DNA of 64,000 nucleotides from Arcobacter sp. FWKO B (GCF_014844135.1 NZ_CP041403.1:1984001-2048000), one strand, 5' to 3'; numbered from the stretch's first letter, positions 10,246-20,446 are shown. The notes: generated by a model from the letters alone, not told the origin. A program made the numbers and translations.

Positions 10246-11574
10246 ATGGATATGACACCAAAAGAAATTGTAAAATATTTAGATGATTATATTATAGGGC
10301 AAAAAGATGCGAAAAAAACTATAGCACTAGCTCTTAGAAGTAGATATAGAAGAATGAGTCTTTCACCAGAATTACAAGAAGAAATTACACCAAAGAATAT
10401 ACTTATGATAGGTAGTACTGGAGTAGGAAAAACAGAAATAGCTAGAAGACTAGCAAAAATGATGAACCTCCCTTTTGTAAAAGTAGAAGCTAGTAAATAT
10501 ACTGAAGTTGGTTTTGTTGGGCGAGATGTTGAATCTATGGTAAGGGATTTGGTTTTTGAATCAATTAATATTGTAACAAAAGAATATGAAGGCAAAATTG
10601 AAGATCAAATTACTAACGAAGTAAATAAACTGATAATTGAAAAACTTGTTCCTCCACTACCAAATGGTGCAACAGAGCATGCAAAAGAGTCTTTTATAAA
10701 TACATATAATAAAATGGAAGCAAAGCTTTTAAATGGTGAACTTGATGATAAAAAAATAGAAATTGAAGTATCAAAAAAAGCAAGTGTTGAGATTATAGAT
10801 AGTAATCTGCCCCTTGATATGAGTGCAGTTCAAGATTCACTAAATAAAATGTTAGGCGGTCTAAATAAAGACAAAATCAAAAAAGATGTTACTATCAAAG
10901 ATGCAAAAATTATTTTAAGAAGTGAAGTGAGTGAAAAACTTCTTGATAAAGAATCCTTAAAATTAGAAGCTCTTAAACGAGCACAAAATGGTGGGATTAT
11001 ATTTATTGATGAGATTGATAAAATTGCTTCAAGTAAAGATGGAAGAAATTCTGATCCTAGTAAAGAAGGGGTACAAAGAGATTTGCTCCCTATAGTTGAA
11101 GGAAGTACAGTTAATACAAAATTTGGTCAAGTAAAAACTGATCATATATTATTTATTGCTGCTGGTGCTTTTCATGTTAGCAAACCTAGCGATTTATTAC
11201 CAGAACTTCAAGGAAGATTTCCCCTAAGAGTTGAGCTTACTCCTTTAGATGAAGATGCATTATATATGATTTTAACAAATACAAAGAATTCACTTCTAAG
11301 ACAGTACAAAGCATTACTTGAAGTAGAAGGTGTAGAATTGGAATTCAGTGATGAATCTATAAGAGCATTTGCTAAATTTTGTTTAAATGCAAATGAAAAA
11401 GCTGAAGATATTGGTGCTCGTCGTTTGCATACAGTTCTTGAAAAAGTACTTGAAGATATAAGTTTTGATGCAGATTTGCACAAAGGTGAAAAAATAGTTG
11501 TAACAAAAGAACTTGTAGAAGAAAAATTAGGTGATATTATCCAAAGTGAAGATATGACAAGGTATATTCTTTAG
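10246..11574 (+). CDS. hslU: ATPase HslU of the HslUV protease
   Basis: AAA+ unfoldase that feeds HslV. Walker A is GSTGVGKTE (~residue 57), Walker B is IIFIDEIDKI (~253), with the insertion I-domain between them and the sensor/arginine segment GARRLHTVLEKVLEDI near the C-terminus. It ends with the characteristic YIL tail that docks in HslV to activate it. 442 residues. Confidence 0.97.
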   Translation: MDMTPKEIVKYLDDYIIGQKDAKKTIALALRSRYRRMSLSPELQEEITPKNILMIGSTGVGKTEIARRLAKMMNLPFVKVEASKYTEVGFVGRDVESMVRDLVFESINIVTKEYEGKIEDQITNEVNKLIIEKLVPPLPNGATEHAKESFINTYNKMEAKLLNGELDDKKIEIEVSKKASVEIIDSNLPLDMSAVQDSLNKMLGGLNKDKIKKDVTIKDAKIILRSEVSEKLLDKESLKLEALKRAQNGGIIFIDEIDKIASSKDGRNSDPSKEGVQRDLLPIVEGSTVNTKFGQVKTDHILFIAAGAFHVSKPSDLLPELQGRFPLRVELTPLDEDALYMILTNTKNSLLRQYKALLEVEGVELEFSDESIRAFAKFCLNANEKAEDIGARRLHTVLEKVLEDISFDADLHKGEKIVVTKELVEEKLGDIIQSEDMTRYIL

Positions 11575-11722
11575 TAATATTGGGATATTAATGCATTAGT
11601 TATTGGTTTATAGGTATTTATTATTAGATGCCTAATTAATTACTATTTTCCACTACTGCATTTTATCTTTTTACAAGCATTTAATAGTTATAATGAACAA
11701 AAAATAATTTTGGGAGCTCAAC

Positions 11723-12031
11723 ATGAACATTGTTACATTTGGTGAGATAGAAGATAAATACATAGGTTCTAAACATAATGTTACACATTTTCACAGTGGT
11801 TGTGAGGATCAAAGTGCTGATGTTGCTATAATTGATATTAATACAATTTTTGATTATGAAGAAAATAAGACTCATGCATGTAAAGACAAGTATGTATCTG
11901 TAGCCATTATAGATGATGAGAGTGATTATGATGCCTTCAAAAATTTTGGAATAGATGCCTGGATACAAAGAGATGAGCTTGGAGAGTTAAACAGCTTGTT
12001 AAATTTAATAGAAAAAAGGTTTTTGTCATAA
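11723..12031 (+). CDS. Small receiver-like protein of unknown function
   Basis: A 102-residue protein with alternating hydrophobic strands (DVAIIDINTIF, VSVAIIDDESDYDAF, GIDAWIQRDELGEL) that read like a degenerate response-regulator receiver with an Asp near residue 35. Standard receiver features, such as the N-terminal acidic pair and the conserved Lys, are not clear. A good GGGAG site precedes the ATG. Its TAA stop overlaps the proposed tatD start by 3 bases, implying coupling. Function unknown. Confidence 0.65.
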   Translation: MNIVTFGEIEDKYIGSKHNVTHFHSGCEDQSADVAIIDINTIFDYEENKTHACKDKYVSVAIIDDESDYDAFKNFGIDAWIQRDELGELNSLLNLIEKRFLS

Positions 12032-12801
12032 TTATAGATACACATTGTCATCTTGATCATAGGGATTTTTATGATGATTTGGATGAGGTAATAAAAAGAG
12101 CTTTAGATAGTGGTGTTGAGAAGTTTATTATACCAGGTGCATCTTTAGAAGATTTGCCAAGGGCAGTTGAGATAGCACAAAGGTATGATAGTGTATATTT
12201 TAGTGTGGGTGTTCATCCTTATGATATAGCTTCTTTTGATATAGATATTTTAAAAAAATATATTACTCATCCCAAATGTGTAGCTGTTGGTGAATGTGGT
12301 TTGGATTATTATAGACTTGAAGGAACTGAAGAAGAAAAACTCAATGAAAAAAAGCAACAAGCAGAAGTTTTTATAAAACAAATAGAGCTTTCTATTCAAT
12401 ATAAAAAACCTTTAATAGTCCATATTAGAGATGCAAGTCATGATTCATTGGAAATATTACAACAATATGCTTCATCAACTTTGGGTGGGGTTTTACATTG
12501 TTATAATGCTGATTCACAGCTTTTGATTTTGGCTAAAAAAAATTTTTATTTTGGAATTGGTGGTGTTGTTACTTTTAAGAACGCAAGAAAGCTTATTGAA
12601 GTTTTACCAAAAATTCCCCTTGAAAAACTTATATTAGAAACAGATGCACCTTATCTTACTCCCCATCCTTTCAGGGGAACTAGAAATGAACCTTCATACA
12701 CTACTTTAATTGCAACAAAGGTTTCAGAAATTTTAAATATTGATGAAAACACTTTAAAATCAATTACTGCAAATAATTCAAAATCACTTTTCTCGTTTTA
12801 A
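12028..12801 (+). CDS. tatD: TatD-family metal-dependent hydrolase with a non-canonical start
   Basis: Metal-dependent deoxyribonuclease/hydrolase with a TIM-barrel. The essential metal motif DTHCHLDH is encoded from 12037, upstream of the first canonical start (TTG at 12079). The natural start MIIDTHCHLDH would begin with the ATA at 12028, which overlaps the previous gene's TAA. An in-frame TGA at 11974 closes the frame, and no ATG, GTG or TTG lies between. Later metal and catalytic motifs (GECGLDYY, VHIRDASHD, LHCYNADS, LETDAPYLTP) are intact. So either ATA/ATT is used as the start, or one base differs from the ancestral ATG, or the gene is N-terminally damaged. Confidence 0.75.
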   Translation: MIIDTHCHLDHRDFYDDLDEVIKRALDSGVEKFIIPGASLEDLPRAVEIAQRYDSVYFSVGVHPYDIASFDIDILKKYITHPKCVAVGECGLDYYRLEGTEEEKLNEKKQQAEVFIKQIELSIQYKKPLIVHIRDASHDSLEILQQYASSTLGGVLHCYNADSQLLILAKKNFYFGIGGVVTFKNARKLIEVLPKIPLEKLILETDAPYLTPHPFRGTRNEPSYTTLIATKVSEILNIDENTLKSITANNSKSLFSF

Positions 12802-12855
12802 ATATTTTTAACTAAAAAAAAGATATAATAAAGAGTATTTTATTAAGGGGAAAAT

Positions 12856-14253
12856 TTGAGAGTACTATTTACAATATTTTTATTTAGCGTTTTGGCATTT
12901 GGTAATTTAATTAGTTTTAATTATGACAATAGAGAAGATATACAAATTCTTAGAGAACTTGACATAGAGTCTGAATTTATAAGAGATTTAGAGTTACAGT
13001 CTATGTATGTCAAATATTTAACACAATACAAAGATTATTATATAAAAAGTTTTAATGAATCTGGACTTTTAATACCAAAATTAAAAGAAATTTTGAAGAA
13101 TGAAGGGATACCTACATCAATTTTGTATCTAGGTATGGCAGAGTCAAATTTTAATTTGGATGCTAAATCTACAATGAGAGCAAAAGGGTTGTGGCAGTTT
13201 ATTCCAGATACTGCAAAAAGGTTTGGACTTAAAAACGATGAGTATCTTGATGAGAGACTTGATATTGAAAAGTCTACATTAGCAGCTGCAAAATATCTAA
13301 AATACTTACATGGGATATTTGGTAAATGGTATTTGGCTACAATAGCGTATAATTGTGGTGAGGGAAGACTTATTGAAGGGATTGTTAGGCTAAGTATTGA
13401 TATTTATTGCCAAGAAAATCCAGAGTTTTGCAATTCTAAAGAGTATATACAATATAAAGATATTATTTCTAAATATCAGCAAAGACAAGTTGGTTTTAGT
13501 GAGCTTAACAAAGTTTATAACGAAGTAAAAAAGCTTGATGTTAGTTTTGGTTTAGCTGATTTATCGATTGTGCAAGAAGGTATTTCTAGGCAATATATAC
13601 CTTATGAGAGTAGAAATCATATTAAAAAAATAGTTTCCTTTGCAATTATGATGAACAAAAATAATGTTTTAGAAGATGCAAATGCACATTTATTAAATAG
13701 GGGAATAAGTACACCAATAGTTCCTGTACAAGTCAAAGGTGGTGTTCATTTAAAGAATATTGCAGATGTTATTGATGTTGAGTATGATACATTAATTTCT
13801 TTAAATAAACATCTTAAAGAACAAATTGTTCCAATACATAAAAAACAGTATAAGATTTATATTCCATATGAATCATTAAATTCTTTTATTCAAAATGTAG
13901 ATAATATTAAACAAGTTGAATATCAAGTTCACTATGTTGTTGCTGGTGATAACTTAGGTAAAATTGGGAAAAAATATGGCATTAGTTACAAAATGTTAAA
14001 AGAACATAATCAACTTACATCAGATGCCTTAAAAATTAATCAAAAACTAATTATTCCAATACCAAAAATTGAAACAACAAATAAAGTTGCAACATCAAAA
14101 GCAAATTTAACTAGGGAATATATAGTTAAAAAAGGTGACACTTTAGGTTCTATCGCTAAAAACAATAAAATACCATTAAACAAGCTTGTTAGTGATAATA
14201 AACTTGGTTCAACAGTAATAAAAGAAGGAGATAAACTTGTTATTAAAAATTAG
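12856..14253 (+). CDS. mltD: Membrane-bound lytic transglycosylase (MltD-like) with LysM
   Basis: Cleaves peptidoglycan glycan strands in the periplasm. Residues 1-16 form a signal sequence. The SLT domain (about 75-200) has the catalytic Glu in [12 protein letters not shown], then ALGLWQF-type [17 protein letters not shown] and AYNCGEG. At least two LysM repeats follow (~355-400 and ~418-463; [30 protein letters not shown]), which bind glycan. The start is TTG at 12856 after GGGGAAAA. It overlaps rlpA by 17 bases, an arrangement shared with other Campylobacterota. Confidence 0.9.
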   Translation: MRVLFTIFLFSVLAFGNLISFNYDNREDIQILRELDIESEFIRDLELQSMYVKYLTQYKDYYIKSFNESGLLIPKLKEILKNEGIPTSILYLGMAESNFNLDAKSTMRAKGLWQFIPDTAKRFGLKNDEYLDERLDIEKSTLAAAKYLKYLHGIFGKWYLATIAYNCGEGRLIEGIVRLSIDIYCQENPEFCNSKEYIQYKDIISKYQQRQVGFSELNKVYNEVKKLDVSFGLADLSIVQEGISRQYIPYESRNHIKKIVSFAIMMNKNNVLEDANAHLLNRGISTPIVPVQVKGGVHLKNIADVIDVEYDTLISLNKHLKEQIVPIHKKQYKIYIPYESLNSFIQNVDNIKQVEYQVHYVVAGDNLGKIGKKYGISYKMLKEHNQLTSDALKINQKLIIPIPKIETTNKVATSKANLTREYIVKKGDTLGSIAKNNKIPLNKLVSDNKLGSTVIKEGDKLVIKN

Positions 14254-15040
14254 AAATTTTGTTCTTTTATCAAGTACAGTTTTTTTATTTAGCGGTTGTT
14301 TTTTTACAAAACAAGTAAGAAGTACAGGGTATTACTCACCAACACCAAGTGGTAGTTATATACAAGGTAATGAGGAGATTAAAAACTCTCCAGCTATGCA
14401 TAGAGCTACTATGAGACCTTATCAGGTATTTGGTAAATGGTATCATCCAACTACAGCTGGTGTTGGAGATGAACAAAGAGGTATAGCATCTTGGTATGGA
14501 CCTAAGTTTCATGGTAAAAAAACAAGTAATGGTGAGATATATAATATGCACGCAATAACTGCAGCACATAAGACCTTGCCAATGAACACTATTGTTAGAG
14601 TAGATAATCTTGATAATGGTAAGTCAGTAGTTGTAAGAGTTAACGATAGAGGTCCTTTTGTTGGAGATAGGATTATAGATTTATCATATGCAGCTGCTGG
14701 TGCTATTGATATGCAAAAAAAAGGGCTTGCTAATGTTAAGCTTACAATTTTAGGTTTTCATGGGAAAGTGGCTACAACTGAAGCTGAAAAACAAGAAAAG
14801 GCAAGTGTAAGTAGTTATTATATTCAAGTTGGAGCATTTAGAAACTATAGTGGAGCTAAAATTACTCAAGATAAATTTAAAATGATACTAGATGGTAACT
14901 ATAATGTTATTATAAAAGAGGGTGAGTTTGAAGATAAACCAATCCATCGTGTGTGGCTAAGTGGGTTTAGAAGTATAGAAGAAGCAAATGACTTTAAGGC
15001 AGCAAATAATTTAGACGGTGCTATGATTATAGCTGAATAG
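14237..15040 (+). CDS. rlpA: Septal ring lytic transglycosylase RlpA family lipoprotein
   Basis: Lipoprotein with lipobox LFSGC (Cys near residue 21). The double-psi beta-barrel (about 75-170) has [19 protein letters not shown] and [17 protein letters not shown], including the usual acidic and His/Asp residues. A C-terminal SPOR domain (about 190-265; [14 protein letters not shown]) targets denuded glycans at the septum. The TTG start at 14237 lies inside the end of mltD; both act on cell-wall remodelling. Confidence 0.9.
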   Translation: MLLKIRNFVLLSSTVFLFSGCFFTKQVRSTGYYSPTPSGSYIQGNEEIKNSPAMHRATMRPYQVFGKWYHPTTAGVGDEQRGIASWYGPKFHGKKTSNGEIYNMHAITAAHKTLPMNTIVRVDNLDNGKSVVVRVNDRGPFVGDRIIDLSYAAAGAIDMQKKGLANVKLTILGFHGKVATTEAEKQEKASVSSYYIQVGAFRNYSGAKITQDKFKMILDGNYNVIIKEGEFEDKPIHRVWLSGFRSIEEANDFKAANNLDGAMIIAE

Positions 15041-15068
15041 TCTATTCATTAATTAAAGGTAACAACAA

Positions 15069-15638
15069 ATGAAAGAGATACATAGAGTAACAAAAGAAAC
15101 AGATATAAAATGTAAACTTGATTTAGAAAGTAAAGAGTTTACAATTAATAGTGGTATAGGTTTTTTTGACCATATGCTTGAAGCACTTTCAAAACATAGT
15201 GGTATAGGTATTGAGCTTAAATGCAAAGGAGATACTCATATTGATGACCATCATAGTGTTGAAGATTGTGGTATTGTAATAGGACAGGCATTAAAAGCTG
15301 AGATTTTTCCAATAAAAGCTGTTGAAAGATATGGTAATGCTACTGTTGTTATGGATGAAGCTAGTGTTACAGTTGCACTTGATCTTAGTAACCGCCCATA
15401 TTTACATTATGATGTAAATGTTGTTGGCAAAGTTGGGGATTTTGATACAGAACTTGTAGAAGAGTTTTTTCATGCATTAGTACAAAATGCTGGTATTACT
15501 GCTCATATAGTATTAGATCGTGGCAAAAATAAACATCATATTATTGAAGCAGTATTTAAAGCTTTTGCAGTAGCACTAAGAAGAGCATTAGCAAAAAATG
15601 AAGCTTTAGGAATACCAAGTACAAAAGGTGTTTTATGA
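15069..15638 (+). CDS. hisB: Imidazoleglycerol-phosphate dehydratase
   Basis: Histidine biosynthesis, dehydrating imidazoleglycerol phosphate. Monofunctional (189 residues, no phosphatase domain). The metal-binding repeats are FFDHMLEALSKHSG, DTHIDDHHSVEDCGI and FFHALVQNAGITAHI...NKHHIIEAVFKAF. Its stop overlaps the kdsC start by 4 bases. The hisB-kdsC pairing inside an envelope cluster matches related genomes. Confidence 0.97.
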   Translation: MKEIHRVTKETDIKCKLDLESKEFTINSGIGFFDHMLEALSKHSGIGIELKCKGDTHIDDHHSVEDCGIVIGQALKAEIFPIKAVERYGNATVVMDEASVTVALDLSNRPYLHYDVNVVGKVGDFDTELVEEFFHALVQNAGITAHIVLDRGKNKHHIIEAVFKAFAVALRRALAKNEALGIPSTKGVL

Positions 15639-16153
15639 TAAAACTTCTTGTAATAGATGTTGATGGTACTTTAACTGATGGTAAGATTATATATTCATAC
15701 ACAAAAGACGACCACCAAGAAGTTTTAAAAGAGAGTAAAGAATTTGATGTAAAAGATGGATTGGCTATAGCAGTCTGGACAAAAAAGTTAGGGTTAAAAG
15801 CAGCTATTATAACAGGAAGAAAATCTAAAGTTGTAGAACATAGAGCAAAAGAGCTTGGTATTACTCATCTTTATCAAGGGATTGACAATAAACTTGAAGT
15901 ATTAGAAGATATTATTTCTAAAGAAGGTATTTTATATACTGAAGTTGCAGGGATTGGTGATGATTTGAATGATTATCAAATGCTAAATAGAGTAGGGCTA
16001 TCATTTTGTCCAAATGATGCAAGTGAGTATATACAAGAAATTGTTGATATTGTTTGTAAAAATAAAGGTGGTAGTGGTGCTGTTAGAGAGATGATAGAGT
16101 ATATTTGTAAACAATATAACCTAGAAGAGCAGTTTTTAAAAGCATGGCTATAA
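15635..16153 (+). CDS. kdsC: KDO 8-phosphate phosphatase (HAD family)
   Basis: Removes phosphate from KDO-8-P, supplying KDO for lipopolysaccharide. HAD motif I is DVDGTLTDG (residues 7-15), motif II ITGR (~59), motif III and IV GDDLNDYQML (~113). 171 residues, cap-less C0 type. It overlaps lptC by 10 bases, placing LPS sugar synthesis with LPS transport. Confidence 0.93.
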   Translation: MIKLLVIDVDGTLTDGKIIYSYTKDDHQEVLKESKEFDVKDGLAIAVWTKKLGLKAAIITGRKSKVVEHRAKELGITHLYQGIDNKLEVLEDIISKEGILYTEVAGIGDDLNDYQMLNRVGLSFCPNDASEYIQEIVDIVCKNKGGSGAVREMIEYICKQYNLEEQFLKAWL

Positions 16154-16659
16154 GATATTTTTTAATTGCCACTTTTTTTGTTGCCATTGTATCACTATTT
16201 TTAAGTTTTGAAGATCAAAAAACCGATACTCTAAGTGCAGAAAAGCCATCTATGATTTTTAATAATTCTGTGCTGTTTACTATTAATGATAAAGAGGTAG
16301 AAAGAGTTGTGGACTCTAAAAAGACTTTTATTTTTAAAAATAAAGAAGAGATGTATGAATCTAAATTTGTATTTAAAACAAAAGAAGTAGATATATTTGA
16401 TACTTTAGTATCAGATGTTGCATTTAAAGAGGGTGAGTTTTTGAGTTTTTTTGGAAATGTTGTATTTAAAAGAAGTGATTATATTACTGTTACTACTGAT
16501 GAGGCATTTTATAATTTGACTGATAAAACAGCATATAACAGCAAAGATTTTGTAGCAATGTACTATAATAACGAATTATATGGTAACAGTTTTTATATTA
16601 TGGATAATTATTATATGAAATCAAAAAATGTTACTTTTAAGATAGATATGAAGGAATAA
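16144..16659 (+). CDS. lptC: LptC-like LPS transport protein
   Basis: Bitopic inner-membrane protein that passes LPS from LptBFG to LptA. One N-terminal transmembrane helix (about residues 3-20), then a periplasmic beta-jellyroll (ITVTTDEAFYNLTDKTAYNSKDFV is the clearest LptC/A-like segment). Sequence is divergent; the call relies mainly on position between kdsC and lptA. Confidence 0.8.
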   Translation: MAIRYFLIATFFVAIVSLFLSFEDQKTDTLSAEKPSMIFNNSVLFTINDKEVERVVDSKKTFIFKNKEEMYESKFVFKTKEVDIFDTLVSDVAFKEGEFLSFFGNVVFKRSDYITVTTDEAFYNLTDKTAYNSKDFVAMYYNNELYGNSFYIMDNYYMKSKNVTFKIDMKE

Positions 16660-16660
16660 A

Positions 16661-17152
16661 ATGAGATTTTTTATTGGGCTTGTTGTTTTATCTGTTTGTT
16701 TATTTGCAGATAATAAACTTATTATAGATGCAAATCATTTTGAGGGTAATGACCAAGATGGGATAGTGATTTTTACTGGTAATGTAAAAGTTACAAAAGT
16801 AAAAGATAAACTAAATAGTGATAGATTAGAAGTAGAGATGGTGAGTACTGCTAATAATGAAAAAACACCAAAAAAATATACAGCAACTGGTAATGTTGAT
16901 TTTTTAGTTTATGCAAATGAAAAAATATATGTTGGTAGAGGGACAAAAGTAATCTATGAACCTTTAAATAATAAGTATACAATATTAGGTAATGGATATC
17001 TTGAAGAAAAAGTTGACGGGCGACAATTGTATGGAAAAGAGATATATTTAGATGAAATTACAGGTCGTGCAGAAGTAGTTGGAGATGATAAAAAACCTGT
17101 AAGATTTATTATGAAATTGGATGAAAATCAAAAAGAAGGTGATATAGAGTGA
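16661..17152 (+). CDS. lptA: LptA/OstA periplasmic LPS transport protein
   Basis: Periplasmic bridge for LPS. Signal peptide of about 16 residues (FFIGLVVLSVCLFA), then the OstA fold with IDANHFEGNDQDGIVIFTGNVKVTK and DKLNSDRLEVEM, the classic strand pattern. 163 residues. One base follows lptC, and its stop overlaps the engB start by 4 bases. Confidence 0.9.
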   Translation: MRFFIGLVVLSVCLFADNKLIIDANHFEGNDQDGIVIFTGNVKVTKVKDKLNSDRLEVEMVSTANNEKTPKKYTATGNVDFLVYANEKIYVGRGTKVIYEPLNNKYTILGNGYLEEKVDGRQLYGKEIYLDEITGRAEVVGDDKKPVRFIMKLDENQKEGDIE

Positions 17153-17748
17153 AAATAGTAGAAGCGATATTTGTTAAGTCTGCAACATCATTAAAAGACT
17201 CTTTGTCTCCAGATATTGCTGAAGTTGCTTTTTTAGGTAGAAGTAATGTCGGCAAAAGTTCATTATTAAATAGTTTGACACATAAAAAAGCATTGGCAAA
17301 AGCTTCATCAACTCCTGGTAAAACTAAGTTAATTAATTTTTTTGATATAAGATTTAAGGATGAAGAAGGTGAAAACTTTAATGCAAGATTTGTAGATTTA
17401 CCAGGTTTTGGATATGCAAAAGTTGCAAAAAGTCTGAAAGAAGAGTGGGATAAAAATTTGACAGATTTTTTACATAAAAGGGATAGTCTTAGAATATTTG
17501 TACATTTGATAGACTCAAGACATCCTGAACTTGAAATAGATAAAAGTGTAGATGAGTTTTTAAGATATATAAAAAAGGGCGATCAAATAATTATCAATGC
17601 TTTTACAAAAATTGATAAATTGACACAAAGTGAATTATCAAAATTAAAAGCAAAATATCCAGAAGGTATATTTATAACTAATCTAAAACAAAAAGGGGTT
17701 GATGATCTTACTAATAAGATAGCAACATATCTTTTTGGAATAAAGTAA
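17149..17748 (+). CDS. engB: Ribosome biogenesis GTPase EngB (YsxC/YihA)
   Basis: GTPase needed for 50S assembly. G1 GRSNVGKSSLL (~residue 31), G2 STPGKT, G3 DLPGFGYA (~84), G4 TKID (~154). 199 residues. The GTG start at 17149 overlaps lptA by 4 bases. Confidence 0.96.
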   Translation: MKIVEAIFVKSATSLKDSLSPDIAEVAFLGRSNVGKSSLLNSLTHKKALAKASSTPGKTKLINFFDIRFKDEEGENFNARFVDLPGFGYAKVAKSLKEEWDKNLTDFLHKRDSLRIFVHLIDSRHPELEIDKSVDEFLRYIKKGDQIIINAFTKIDKLTQSELSKLKAKYPEGIFITNLKQKGVDDLTNKIATYLFGIK

Positions 17749-17759
17749 GAGGATTATTG

Positions 17760-18224
17760 ATGTCAAACATTACATATCATAAACCCCTTGTATATGACAT
17801 TGAAGCTATGCAAAATCTGGTAGCTGAAGAGGTAGAAAAAGGGCTTATTTTATACAGAACTGCAAATGAAATGGCTACAACAATAAGGTCATATATTGTT
17901 GCAAAGGATGGTGATATGATTGTTGGCTTTGTAGCTTTACATATCCATTCAGTAACTTTAGGAGAAGTTAGAAGTTTGATAGTAAAAGAGGGGTATAGAA
18001 ATCAAGGTATTGGGCAAAATCTTATTAAAAGATCTTTACATGAAGCAAGTGCCCTTGGATTAAAAGAAGTTCTTACTTTAACATATCAAAAATCTTTATT
18101 TGAAAAACTAGGTTTTAATGAAATCCCAAAAGAGTCTATTCCAGAACAAAAAATTTGGGCTGATTGTATTAGATGTAAACACTTTCCAATATGCGACGAA
18201 ATATCATTAATTATCAAATTATAG
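17760..18224 (+). CDS. GNAT N-acetyltransferase, probable N-acetylglutamate synthase
   Basis: A 154-residue GNAT protein. The acetyl-CoA loop is VRSLIVKEGYRNQGIGQNLI (about residues 72-91). The C-terminus has IWADCIRCKHFPICDE, typical of short ArgA-like N-acetylglutamate synthases of Campylobacterota. I chose ATG 17760 over the TTG just before it. It overlaps the next gene by 34 bases. Substrate specificity is inferred. Confidence 0.75.
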   Translation: MSNITYHKPLVYDIEAMQNLVAEEVEKGLILYRTANEMATTIRSYIVAKDGDMIVGFVALHIHSVTLGEVRSLIVKEGYRNQGIGQNLIKRSLHEASALGLKEVLTLTYQKSLFEKLGFNEIPKESIPEQKIWADCIRCKHFPICDEISLIIKL

Positions 18225-18631
18225 TATTTTTTACTTCATTTATTGCAGTAGTTATAAATCTTATAGCAAGTACACATTTTATCGCACTTACTTTTGCTGG
18301 TGTTGTTTTTTATGCTAGTTTAATTTGTTTTCAAAAAAAACTTTACTATTCTTTGTTTTTTGTTTTGGTGGCATTTTTAGTAATAGAAACTACACAGGGG
18401 TTAAAACCTTTTTCATTAATCTTAATATCTTTTATTTTATATAGTATTATACTGCCAATTGTTAAAAGATTTTTTTCAGTTGATGAAATAAATAAAATTA
18501 TAGATGTTGTATTATTTTATATTTTAGTAACTATTATTTATTATATTTCAAATGGATACTTATTTATAGATATTGTATATTTACTTTTAAATATAGTTAT
18601 TGATATAGCTATTGTAGGATTGTTTTTATGA
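18191..18631 (+). CDS. Integral membrane protein upstream of mrdA
   Basis: A 146-residue protein made almost entirely of four to five hydrophobic helices. It sits directly before mrdA and overlaps it by 4 bases, the place of mreD-like proteins in rod-shape operons and of a conserved membrane protein in Campylobacter. Sequence similarity to MreD is not evident by eye, so the elongasome role is inference. Confidence 0.6.
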   Translation: MRRNIINYQIIVFFTSFIAVVINLIASTHFIALTFAGVVFYASLICFQKKLYYSLFFVLVAFLVIETTQGLKPFSLILISFILYSIILPIVKRFFSVDEINKIIDVVLFYILVTIIYYISNGYLFIDIVYLLLNIVIDIAIVGLFL

Positions 18632-20391
18632 GAATTAAGCTTATTGTCTATTTTATATCTTTTATTATGTTACTTATTATCATACGAGTATATAATATAT
18701 CTATAAAATCAAATACTTATTATGATGAACTTTCAAAACAAAATCATATAAAAAAAGTATATCAAGCCCCTACTAGAGGAATTATTAGAGATAGGAATGG
18801 AATCCCAATAGCCATCAATAATGTAGGTTTTTCACTAAGTTTGAAGCCACATATGACATCATCTAACTCAATACAAGAATTAGAAAGGATAGCAGAACTT
18901 ATAAGTGACCATTTTAAAGAATACTCAAAAGATGATATTATTGACAGATATAAAAGACAAAATTCACCATATAGGCATGACTATATTAGTGTTGTTGATT
19001 TTATTTCATATGAGGATTTTTTCCCAAAATTTACATTATTCAATTCTATAGATAATCTTCAAATTAGTGATGCAACAAAAAGGTTTTATCCTTATGGTGA
19101 AGTAGGAGCACATATTATTGGATATGTGGGAAAGGCAAATAGGGTAGATTTTAATAATGATGAAGTAACAAAATACACAAGTATAATAGGAAAAACAGGA
19201 CTTGAACAACAGTATAATTCTATTTTGCAGGGAAAACTTGGCTATAAAGAGATAAAAGTAAATGCTTTAAATCAAGAAATAGAAGTGATTGATTTTGTGT
19301 CACCATCAAATAACAATGATATAGTAACCACTATAGATATCAATTTACAAAAATATATACACGAGATTTTTAGAGGAAAAGGTGGGGTTGTTGTTGTTCA
19401 AGATGTACAAAATGGAGAAATATTAGCAGCAGCAAGTTTTCCTGAGTATGATAATAATATATTTGTATCAGGAATAAGTCATGAACAGTGGCAAGAGATG
19501 AGAAATGATTTTAATAATCCTTTTGCGAATAAGATAATTAATGGGCTTTATCCACCAGGTTCTGTTATAAAAATGGGAGTTGCCCTTTCATTTTTGGAAA
19601 ATGGACTTGGTAGAAATTTCAATGTATATTGTAGTGGCGAAATACTTGTAGGAAACAGAAGATTTAGATGCTGGAAAGATGAAGGACATGGAAGAACTGA
19701 TTATGTAAAAGCTATTGCTGAAAGTTGTGATGTCTTTTTTTATGAGGGAAGTTTAAAAATAGGGATAAGTAAAATAGCTCAAAGTTTACAAAAACTTGGT
19801 TTTGGAGAAAAAACTGGTGTAGATTTACCTAATGAATTTGTAGGAATTAATCCAAGTAGAGAATGGAAAATAAGTAGATATAATAAACCATGGTTTATTG
19901 GTGAAACAATAAATACTTCAATCGGACAAGGATATTTCTTAGTTACTCCATTACAAGTTTCTAGATTTACATCTTACTTGGCTTCTGGTGTATTAACTAC
20001 ACCACATTTTGTGAAAAATGACAATGTTGAGGCAATTGAACTTGATTATTTAAGTCGTGATTTGGAATTAATGAGAAAAGGGATGTATGAGACTGCAAAT
20101 ACATCTGTAGGGACAGCAACTAGACATATAAGAACAAAAGTTCCTCTAGCTGCTAAAACTGGTACAGCTCAAGTTGTTGGGATTCCTCAAGATCAAAAAC
20201 AAAGAATGAAAGAAGATGAACTAGAATATTATCAAAGGTCACATGCTTGGCTTACAACATATGGACCATATGATTCACCACAATATAGTGTAACAGTATT
20301 AAAAGAACATGGTGGATATGGTGCCTCGGCAACTGGATATGAAGTAAGCAAGATATTTGATAAGTTGATTGAATTAGGATATATTAAATAA
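18628..20391 (+). CDS. mrdA: Penicillin-binding protein 2 (elongation transpeptidase)
   Basis: Cell-wall transpeptidase of the rod-shape machinery. N-terminal membrane helix (~4-22), dimerisation region with APTRGIIRDRNG (~50), transpeptidase motifs SVIK (in YPPGSVIKMG, ~312), SCD (AESCDVFF, ~370) and KTGT (~511). 587 residues. It overlaps the preceding membrane-protein gene and ends the long run of envelope genes. Confidence 0.95.
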   Translation: MRIKLIVYFISFIMLLIIIRVYNISIKSNTYYDELSKQNHIKKVYQAPTRGIIRDRNGIPIAINNVGFSLSLKPHMTSSNSIQELERIAELISDHFKEYSKDDIIDRYKRQNSPYRHDYISVVDFISYEDFFPKFTLFNSIDNLQISDATKRFYPYGEVGAHIIGYVGKANRVDFNNDEVTKYTSIIGKTGLEQQYNSILQGKLGYKEIKVNALNQEIEVIDFVSPSNNNDIVTTIDINLQKYIHEIFRGKGGVVVVQDVQNGEILAAASFPEYDNNIFVSGISHEQWQEMRNDFNNPFANKIINGLYPPGSVIKMGVALSFLENGLGRNFNVYCSGEILVGNRRFRCWKDEGHGRTDYVKAIAESCDVFFYEGSLKIGISKIAQSLQKLGFGEKTGVDLPNEFVGINPSREWKISRYNKPWFIGETINTSIGQGYFLVTPLQVSRFTSYLASGVLTTPHFVKNDNVEAIELDYLSRDLELMRKGMYETANTSVGTATRHIRTKVPLAAKTGTAQVVGIPQDQKQRMKEDELEYYQRSHAWLTTYGPYDSPQYSVTVLKEHGGYGASATGYEVSKIFDKLIELGYIK

Positions 20392-20398
20392 AACATTA

Positions 20399-20433
20399 GT
20401 GTGAATAGTGGGTAAAAAAAGCCACTATCACAC
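20399..20433. terminator. Hairpin between mrdA and fliW
   Basis: GTGTGAATAGTGG and CCACTATCACAC form a near-perfect stem with a loop of about 10 bases between the convergent genes; probable bidirectional terminator. Confidence 0.6.
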
Positions 20434-20446
20434 GCATCAGAGTTAA

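Noticed and set aside
11575-11722. Riboswitch or RNA gene between hslU and 11723
   Set aside because: AT-rich with a possible -10 near 11690 but no conserved structure I can recognise.
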